From JAWVZH01 sp033722295 (GTDB taxonomy: Bacteria > Bacteroidota > Bacteroidia > Chitinophagales > Saprospiraceae): DNA of 33,209 nucleotides. A model generated the notes under the pieces. The model was not told the origin of the DNA, searched no databases, and saw only the letters and a list, made by a program, of their open reading frames with translations. Of the stretch, positions 24,405-30,707 are shown one piece after another; position 1 is the first letter of the stretch, and each line of letters opens with the position of its first letter. Location of the stretch: assembly GCA_033722295.1 (NCBI GenBank), contig JAWVZH010000011.1:1-33209 (forward strand), written 5' to 3'. The translations under genes were made by a program, and so were the position numbers.

Positions 24405-24497
24405 TTGCAGGTTCTTAAAATAAGATTTTTGATACAAATCTTATTGGCATCGATTGTTATGTTTTTCGCATGTGGAAGATCTACTTCAGGAAGGTAG
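24405..24497 (+). CDS. Possible tiny lipoprotein (30 residues)
   Basis: From a TTG at 24405 the frame reads a complete lipoprotein signal: a basic start with K5 and R7, a hydrophobic core, then MFFAC with C23 as the lipidation site, a seven-residue tail GRSTSGR and TAG. The mature product would be only eight residues. The nearest in-frame stop upstream is at 24393, so there is no longer version. No ATG start exists before residue 19. It could be a real entericidin-like peptide, the remnant of a decayed lipoprotein gene, or chance. A perfect inverted repeat lies within it. Confidence 0.3.
   Translation: MQVLKIRFLIQILLASIVMFFACGRSTSGR
24419..24445. repeat. Perfect 10-base inverted repeat between kbp and secDF
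   Basis: AATAAGATTT (24419-24428) and AAATCTTATT (24436-24445) surround seven bases. It lies between divergent genes, 46 bases beyond the Kbp start codon, so it is more likely an operator or a leader hairpin than a terminator. Confidence 0.6.
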
Positions 24498-24507
24498 CCT
24501 AATACTC

Positions 24508-24536
24508 ATGTATATATGTGAAAAGAACTATCTTTG
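24508..24536 (+). promoter_or_regulatory. secDF promoter
   Basis: A perfect -7 element TATCTTTG at 24529-24536 lies 31 bases before the secDF ATG. The -33 position carries ATG (24508-24510) in place of TTG with an 18-base spacer, so the upstream element is weak. Confidence 0.55.
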
Positions 24537-24567
24537 CGGAGTTTTTTAAATACGAAAAGGCATTATA

Positions 24568-27500
24568 ATGCAAGGAAAAGGAGTAGTTAAGTTCTTTCTG
24601 ATATTGATGACGGTTGTGAGCCTCATACAGTATCTTTTCATAATACCAACACGGAAAGTCGAAAAGAATGCTGACGAATATGCTCAAAGAGCGGTGGAAA
24701 ATGCCGGTGAAGAGGCCGACACCTATGTCGTTGAAAAAGAGGCCAGGACAGCTTACCTGGACTCCATGTCATCAGAGGTCGTGCTGAGCATACCTTTGCT
24801 CAAGGATTACACATATACCGATCTCAAACAGCAACAACTCAATCTGGGTCTTGATCTCAAGGGGGGAATGAGTACTGTATTACAGGTTGACCTCCGGGAG
24901 TTTATTCTGAATATGTCCAACAACTCCAAGGACCCTACTTTTCGTCTTGCTCTCGATAATGCCAGTGAAAGGCTCAGAAATGCCCAGACCGACTACGTCA
25001 CTCTTTTTGGAGAAGAATTTCAGAAAGTGGCGGACGGTAAACGACTCTCGACCATATTCTCTCGGAATCAGGGATTGAGAGACAAAATAAACTATGAAAC
25101 GAGTGATGGTGAGATCATCAGGATACTGCGAGAAGAAGCGGACAATGCCGTTGACCTGACATTCAAGATGTTGAAAGACAGGATCGACAAATTCGGCGTT
25201 ACCCAACCCAATGTATCTTTGGATGCCAACAGGGACCTTATCCTCGTTGAACTTCCTGGTGTAGACAACCCTGAAAGAGCCAGGAACTTCCTTCAGGCCA
25301 GCGCCAAACTTGAATTCTGGGATGTCTATGGAATTACAGACCCGGGAATTCTGGATGCTTTCAATGAAGCGGACAGGAAACTTGATGCCATACTCAAAGG
25401 AGATACTACTGCGGTAGAAGATACCGTGAACTATACGCTTCAGGAAAGGTATGAGTACACAAGAGACACCGTTACCGGAGAGATCATCGACTCCACTCTG
25501 GCTGGAGTGGATACAATTTTCACCGCTGATGACGCACTGGCAGCGGCTGGTCCCTTACTCTCAGATTTCAATTTGAATGGGGCAGGAGGACAACTGGTCT
25601 ATCCACGAGCCGTCTTTGGTACTGCCGACAGAAACAAGATTGACGAGATCACGGAGATGTTGAATCATCCTGCTGTGAGACCACTCTTCCCGAGGGATCT
25701 TGAGTTTAGATGGAGTTATCAGCCGATAGCCGACTTCGATACAGGAGAAGAAACCGATCAATACGAACTTTATGGTATAAAGGCAAGAAGAGGACCTAAT
25801 AACCCACCCTTGGAAGGTGACCACGTCACCGCAGCATCCGCGAACCCTGACCCCGTCAGTGGACAGGTAGAAGTAATTCTCAGAATGGATCAGACAGGAG
25901 CCAAGATCTGGGGAGACATGACGACCAAGGCGGCACAGGATAATAACAGGGAGGTCGCGATCGTCCTGGATGATGAAGTGGTGTCAGCGCCTCGTGTGAA
26001 TCAGCCGATCCTGGATGGCAACTCATCAATCTCTGGTAATTTTTCCATACAGGAAGCGAAAGATTTAGCTAATATCCTTGAGATCGGAAAGCTGCCTACA
26101 AATACAAAGATCATTCAGGAGTCCCTGGTGGGCCCCTCACTGGGTAAGGAGAATATCGCACGAAGTATGAATTCTCTTATAATCGGCTTCCTGCTTGTTC
26201 TGGTATTTATGATCATCTACTATGCCGGTGGAGGTATAGTCGCCATATGCGCACTCTTCCTCAATCTGTTCTTCATTTTTGGAGCTTTAGCTTCATACGG
26301 AACGGTATTGACTCTTCCTGGTATTGCTGGTATCGTATTGACCATAGGTATGGCCGTGGACGCCAACGTCATCATTTTTGAAAGGATAAGAGAGGAGCTC
26401 CGGGAAGGCAAGAGTATTTTGATGTCGGTTCAGGATGGTTTCAAGAATTCTTATTCTGCCATCGTGGATGCCAATGTCACTACAATACTGACGGCATTTG
26501 TATTAGCCTATTTCGGCCTGGGACCGATTAAAGGTTTTGCCGTGGTCTTGATAATCGGTGTTCTGTTCTCGCTCTTCACAGCTGTACTGGTTGGACGACT
26601 GATCATAGAATGGTGGTTGAAAAGAGGCAACAACATTGGATTCTGGACAGGATTTTCCAAAAATGTACTGGCCAATCTGAATATAGACTGGATCGGGAAA
26701 AGGAAGGTGACCTATGTTATATCCTCAGTTATTATTATAGCGGGGATCGTTTCATTCTTTACCCGTGGTTTTGAATTGGGAGTTGATTTCAAGGGAGGCT
26801 ACTCTTACAATATCGAATTTGTGGAAGATCAGGAAGTTGAAGCGGAAGCATTACGGGCAAGCCTGGAAACCGCTTTTGAGGGAGAGCCCTTCATTGTGAA
26901 ATCTATCGATACTCGTAATAATTTCAATATTACCACATCCTATCTGATCAACGATGATTCGGACGATGCGGCAGATAGAGTTGCAAGTAAATTACACCAG
27001 GGTGTGAATGGCGTTGTGGGCGGTGATCTGGATATAGATCAATTCAAATCGCCGGAAGGTGATGGAACCAGGATCACGAGCTTCAGCAAAGTCGGGCCCA
27101 CCATTGCGGATGATATTAAGACAAGCTCGGTCTATGCAACTGTCTTTGCACTCTTACTGATATTCCTGTATATATTTATCAGGTTTAACAAGTGGCAGTA
27201 TAGTCTCGGCGCGGTTGCGGCATTATTTCATGATACCCTGATAGTTCTGAGTGTGTTTTCCCTTTTCCATGGCGTCTTCCCATTCAGTCTGGAAATTGAT
27301 CAGGCATTCATCGCAGCGCTTCTGACCGTGATCGGATATTCCATAAACGATACGGTCGTAGTTTTCGACAGGATAAGGGAATTCTTCGGTATATATACTG
27401 ACAAGGATCAGGATGCAGTGATCAATGCTGCGGTCAATACGACCGCGAGCAGAACGGTGATCACCTCTCTGACGACCTTACTTGTAGTTCTGATACTATT

Positions 27501-27690
27501 CCTCTTTGGAGGAACAAGTATTAAGGGCTTTGCCTTTGCACTGGTGATAGGAATAGTTGTTGGTACGTATTCATCCGTATTTATTGCAACTCCTGTCGTC
27601 AGGGACCTCGCAAGTGACCTTAGAATTCGACAGTCTTCTTCACGGCGAAGTAAGAAATCTTTTACACGACGATCTCAGGCCGAGGCCTAA
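24568..27690 (+). CDS. secDF: Protein translocase subunit SecDF (fused)
   Basis: A 1040-residue fusion of SecD and SecF, the proton-driven membrane complex that helps SecYEG finish export. The SecD half has the first membrane segment at about 8-26, LGLDLKGGMSTVLQV (about 92-106), a long periplasmic P1 domain with EVILRMDQTGAKIW, and the membrane block with GMAVDANVIIFERIREEL (about 593-611). The SecF half starts near residue 700, with GVDFKGGYSYNIEF (about 737) and VIGYSINDTVVVFDRIRE (about 921). D597 and R605-type residues of the proton path are kept. The single-chain form is normal in Bacteroidota. A strong terminator follows. Confidence 0.96.
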   Translation: MQGKGVVKFFLILMTVVSLIQYLFIIPTRKVEKNADEYAQRAVENAGEEADTYVVEKEARTAYLDSMSSEVVLSIPLLKDYTYTDLKQQQLNLGLDLKGGMSTVLQVDLREFILNMSNNSKDPTFRLALDNASERLRNAQTDYVTLFGEEFQKVADGKRLSTIFSRNQGLRDKINYETSDGEIIRILREEADNAVDLTFKMLKDRIDKFGVTQPNVSLDANRDLILVELPGVDNPERARNFLQASAKLEFWDVYGITDPGILDAFNEADRKLDAILKGDTTAVEDTVNYTLQERYEYTRDTVTGEIIDSTLAGVDTIFTADDALAAAGPLLSDFNLNGAGGQLVYPRAVFGTADRNKIDEITEMLNHPAVRPLFPRDLEFRWSYQPIADFDTGEETDQYELYGIKARRGPNNPPLEGDHVTAASANPDPVSGQVEVILRMDQTGAKIWGDMTTKAAQDNNREVAIVLDDEVVSAPRVNQPILDGNSSISGNFSIQEAKDLANILEIGKLPTNTKIIQESLVGPSLGKENIARSMNSLIIGFLLVLVFMIIYYAGGGIVAICALFLNLFFIFGALASYGTVLTLPGIAGIVLTIGMAVDANVIIFERIREELREGKSILMSVQDGFKNSYSAIVDANVTTILTAFVLAYFGLGPIKGFAVVLIIGVLFSLFTAVLVGRLIIEWWLKRGNNIGFWTGFSKNVLANLNIDWIGKRKVTYVISSVIIIAGIVSFFTRGFELGVDFKGGYSYNIEFVEDQEVEAEALRASLETAFEGEPFIVKSIDTRNNFNITTSYLINDDSDDAADRVASKLHQGVNGVVGGDLDIDQFKSPEGDGTRITSFSKVGPTIADDIKTSSVYATVFALLLIFLYIFIRFNKWQYSLGAVAALFHDTLIVLSVFSLFHGVFPFSLEIDQAFIAALLTVIGYSINDTVVVFDRIREFFGIYTDKDQDAVINAAVNTTASRTVITSLTTLLVVLILFLFGGTSIKGFAFALVIGIVVGTYSSVFIATPVVRDLASDLRIRQSSSRRSKKSFTRRSQAEA

Positions 27691-27712
27691 GACCGATCAG
27701 TTGATAAAAATG

Positions 27713-27747
27713 AGGGCGGTTCCCGGTGAGGGTTACCGCCCTTTTTT
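27713..27747 (+). terminator. Strong intrinsic terminator of secDF
   Basis: AGGGCGGT (27713-27720) pairs with ACCGCCCT (27735-27742), followed by TTTTTT. The GC-rich 8-base stem and T-run lie 23 bases after the secDF stop. Confidence 0.9.
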
Positions 27748-27820
27748 ATTTATTTGGCTTCTTATATAAGTGTAAAACGAACCTGACAACAACCTGAAGT
27801 TGACGAGCGTTTTAAATATC

Positions 27821-29728
27821 ATGATCAGAACCTACATCCTGGCACTCTGCATATTGGGCCTATCCTGTAATTCTACTTTGAGGATCAAGGATGGAAAGAT
27901 GGCATATGATTATAAGAAATATGCTTTGGCGATAGAGATGCTTAAGGAGGAGCTCAAAAAAAGTTATGACACTGATAAGCACTTCCTCCTGGCCAGTGCA
28001 TATGCGAAGATCGATATGACTGACGAAGCCCTCGAAACATACGGTGAGGCTATCGGTTCGGAAACATCTGCTGAGCGCTTATTGGATTATGCGTATGTCC
28101 TGAAGAAAGCAGAGCGGTATGATAAGGCGATCAGGGTCTTTCAAATGCTGAAAACCGAATCCAACCTCGATGTGCTCCTGGATAGGGAGATCGCCGCGTG
28201 TCAGGATGCCGAAAGATGGTCGTCTTCACCTGACTCTCTGACCATCATTGAAATAATGAAATTCAATTCGCCACAGTCGGACTATGCGCCGTCCATTGTA
28301 AATCGCCGATTGCTCTTTACGAGTGATCGGGACACAGAAGATGATGAGGAGATATACGAATGGACTGGCGCCGCATATTCGGACATTTGGGAAGTCGCGC
28401 TTGGTGGAGAAGACCCGACCCCCCTCGCTGGCAAATTTAATACTGAACACAACGAGGGCACACCGGTAATGACGTCTGACGGTAATGAGATGTTTTTTAC
28501 GCGCTGCTATAGTGATTCCAGGGAAGATGCCTTTTGTCATATAATGCAGGTAAAGAGACAGAACGGTGGCTGGTCCAAGGTCAAGCCAGTAGAGGAGTTG
28601 AAAGGGAATTTCAATGTTATGCATCCGACACTTACCCAGGACGGTCAACTCATGTTCTTTGCTTCTGATGCATCAGGCGGAATTGGTGGTATGGACCTGT
28701 ATTTTACAAGGAAGACATCCGATGGTTGGGAGCGTCCCAGAAATCTGGGACAAATAGTGAATGGAGAAGGTGACGAGGTCTTTCCCTTCATCTATCAGGA
28801 CACACTCTATTTTGCCTCTTCTTCACATCCTGGAATGGGTGGGCTCGATATATTCTATACCTATTTCGGGCCTGATAATAATTGGGTGCGACCTATTAAC
28901 ATACAGGCTCCCATAAATTCCGGAAGTGACGATTTTGGATTTTTCCGAGATACGGTGATCTCTGATAAGGGTATCAAAATGAAGGGTTTCTTCTCTAGTA
29001 GCAGGTCAGAAGGTATGGGAAGGGATGATATTTATGGCTTTACAACGTACTATCCACAGGATACAGTAGAGGAAGAGAAAGAACCTCTCATCCTAACTAT
29101 AAAAGTTGTGAAGCCGATCTACCGACTTGCAGGTGAACCTAATTCCGGGATCCGCAGGTATGTTCCGGTGAAAGGAGCAAGGGTGACGGTCAATGAAGAG
29201 TCATATACGACTGATGTGACTGGTGTACTGACCCAAAAGATTGATTCCAGTGACTTTTTCAGAATTTCGGCCTCCGCACCTGATCTCTTATCGTCTTCTA
29301 CTCAGTTCTCTGCCCAGGATGATTTGGAGGAGGGCTTAGGCTATGTCCGCCTTGTGCTCACACCTATCTTTTATAATACGGAGATCGTCATACGCAATAT
29401 ATACTATGATTTCAACAAGTGGGACATTCGCCCTGATGCCCGGCCACCGCTGGACAGCCTTGTAAATATCCTTAAGGATAATCCCGATATCAGGATACAA
29501 CTGGCTTCCCATACAGACTGTAGGGGAGAGCTGGAATTTAATCAGGAATTAAGTGAAAAAAGAGCGGCCTCAGCCCTTCAGTATCTTATAGCCAACGGGA
29601 TATCACCCGACAGGCTTGAATCTGTCGGATATGGTGAAACCCGACCCTTCATTAATTGTGAATGTGCGCGTTGTACCGAAGAAGAACATCAGACTAACAG
29701 ACGGACAACTTTCAAAATATTGAAGTAA
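27821..29728 (+). CDS. OmpA-family lipoprotein with TPR, PD40 propeller and CRD (PorE-like)
   Basis: A 635-residue lipoprotein. The signal peptide ends in a lipobox LGLSC (cysteine 16). Domains in order: TPR-type helices (about 20-120), a PD40/WD40-like beta-propeller (about 140-405) with repeats such as LLFTSDRDTED, MFFTRCYSDS, LMFFASDASGGIGGMDLY and LYFASSSHPGMGGLDIFY, a carboxypeptidase-regulatory-like domain (about 425-510), and a C-terminal OmpA domain (about 525-635) with peptidoglycan-binding HTDCRG and NRRTTF. This order is that of PorE, which ties the type IX secretion system to peptidoglycan. Many OmpA/PD40 proteins exist in Bacteroidota, so PorE identity is likely but unproven. The frame opens at a TTG (27800); the ATG at 27821 directly starts the signal peptide. 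Confidence 0.85.
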   Translation: MIRTYILALCILGLSCNSTLRIKDGKMAYDYKKYALAIEMLKEELKKSYDTDKHFLLASAYAKIDMTDEALETYGEAIGSETSAERLLDYAYVLKKAERYDKAIRVFQMLKTESNLDVLLDREIAACQDAERWSSSPDSLTIIEIMKFNSPQSDYAPSIVNRRLLFTSDRDTEDDEEIYEWTGAAYSDIWEVALGGEDPTPLAGKFNTEHNEGTPVMTSDGNEMFFTRCYSDSREDAFCHIMQVKRQNGGWSKVKPVEELKGNFNVMHPTLTQDGQLMFFASDASGGIGGMDLYFTRKTSDGWERPRNLGQIVNGEGDEVFPFIYQDTLYFASSSHPGMGGLDIFYTYFGPDNNWVRPINIQAPINSGSDDFGFFRDTVISDKGIKMKGFFSSSRSEGMGRDDIYGFTTYYPQDTVEEEKEPLILTIKVVKPIYRLAGEPNSGIRRYVPVKGARVTVNEESYTTDVTGVLTQKIDSSDFFRISASAPDLLSSSTQFSAQDDLEEGLGYVRLVLTPIFYNTEIVIRNIYYDFNKWDIRPDARPPLDSLVNILKDNPDIRIQLASHTDCRGELEFNQELSEKRAASALQYLIANGISPDRLESVGYGETRPFINCECARCTEEEHQTNRRTTFKILK

Positions 29729-30278
29729 AATTTAACATTTAAGCGTCTGAGATACATGTAAGTTATATATGAGATAAAACATGATTTAAAGAGATTTTTT
29801 CCGTTCCTTTTACGCCGGCAATGTTAAATATTATGCGCCACGACGAGATTGAATTATTACATATCAGTTGAATACACATTGTATAATATTATAATGTGAT
29901 AATTACCACTTTTTGAGTAGTCTTATTGCCGACCCTTTTCATTAATTTTATGGCACTGTTGAATGATAGTGTATGTCAAGATGCTTGAGTGCATCGGGGC
30001 TTGCATCATTTTATATAACCAAAACTGAGAAAGATGAACTCCTATTGTCAGGAATCCATTCCTGCAATGGCGTCTGATCTGACGCGATTTGGCCTGCGGA
30101 CCACAGTGGGCTTGCCATATCTTTTTCCGGTTTCTTTTACATACAACAAGACTGATAAAACAAATTCGATTTACCCATCCATGTATTTGGATGCGGTGCA
30201 GTCGTGTGCAACGAATTATAATCCTGAAACTATTCCCCCAACTCGTGTAATGATGAGTTACACCAAAACCCATGAATT
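29729..30278. other. AT-rich stretch with several inverted repeats
   Basis: These 550 bases hold no gene I can identify with confidence. The first part is very AT-rich and contains a quasi-palindrome at 29875-29898 centred on TATAATATTATA with CACAT/ATGTG flanks. Further on are GATGC/GCATC at 29980-29995, CAGGAAT/ATTCCTG at 30049-30064 and GCGTC/GACGC at 30070-30085. A questionable frame of 82 codons overlaps the last two. Promoters or a structured leader for the downstream secreted genes may lie here. Confidence 0.5.
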
Positions 30279-30282
30279 ATGA
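30034..30282 (+). CDS. Questionable small open frame before the secreted protein
   Basis: An 82-codon frame (MNSYCQESIPAMASDLTRFG onward) whose TGA overlaps the next ATG as ATGA. That overlap is the only support. The product has no signal peptide, no recognisable motif and odd composition, and two perfect hairpins lie in its first 50 bases. The opposite strand is equally open. Most likely non-coding. Confidence 0.2.
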   Translation: MNSYCQESIPAMASDLTRFGLRTTVGLPYLFPVSFTYNKTDKTNSIYPSMYLDAVQSCATNYNPETIPPTRVMMSYTKTHEL

Positions 30283-30662
30283 AGAGATTAGACATTAAGA
30301 ACTTTCTGGCGATCATTGTTTGCCTGTTCTTCTTCCAAATGACAGGTACAGCCCAATCCTGGGAAACCGTGTACGACAACGATGGAATTGAAGTTTCTTT
30401 CAAGATCATTGATTGCCATGGACAAAATGTTCTTTTGTTCCAGGTAGCCAATCAGAATGGTGAATTGCGAAATGTGGATTTTACTGGCACTATCAAGGAA
30501 AGCAATGGAGGCAAAGAAATGCCACATCTCTACTTCAATAAAGAAATTCCGGGCAACTCAACAGTTGAAGGAAGTTGCCCTCAGAATATGACGCCAACGG
30601 GAGATTTCTATATGCTCAAAGAGTCGTATAGCAACCCTGAGGTGATAATAAGCATGAACTAA
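30279..30662 (+). CDS. Small secreted protein, unknown function
   Basis: A 127-residue protein with a clear signal peptide (NFLAIIVCLFFFQMTGTAQ, cleavage after about residue 26). The mature part, about 100 residues, begins SWETVYDNDGIEVSFKIIDCHGQNVLLFQVANQN and reads as a beta-rich domain with two cysteines (residues 46 and 99) that could form a disulfide. I do not recognise the family; the SWETVYDNDGIEVSFK opening resembles small Bacteroidota secreted domains that follow START-like or surface proteins. The large glycine-rich protein starts 45 bases later on the same strand, so the two may be expressed and act together. Confidence 0.75.
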   Translation: MKRLDIKNFLAIIVCLFFFQMTGTAQSWETVYDNDGIEVSFKIIDCHGQNVLLFQVANQNGELRNVDFTGTIKESNGGKEMPHLYFNKEIPGNSTVEGSCPQNMTPTGDFYMLKESYSNPEVIISMN

Positions 30663-30707
30663 TATAATCCTGAGAATCACATGAACGAATTTTACAAACC
30701 GACCCCC

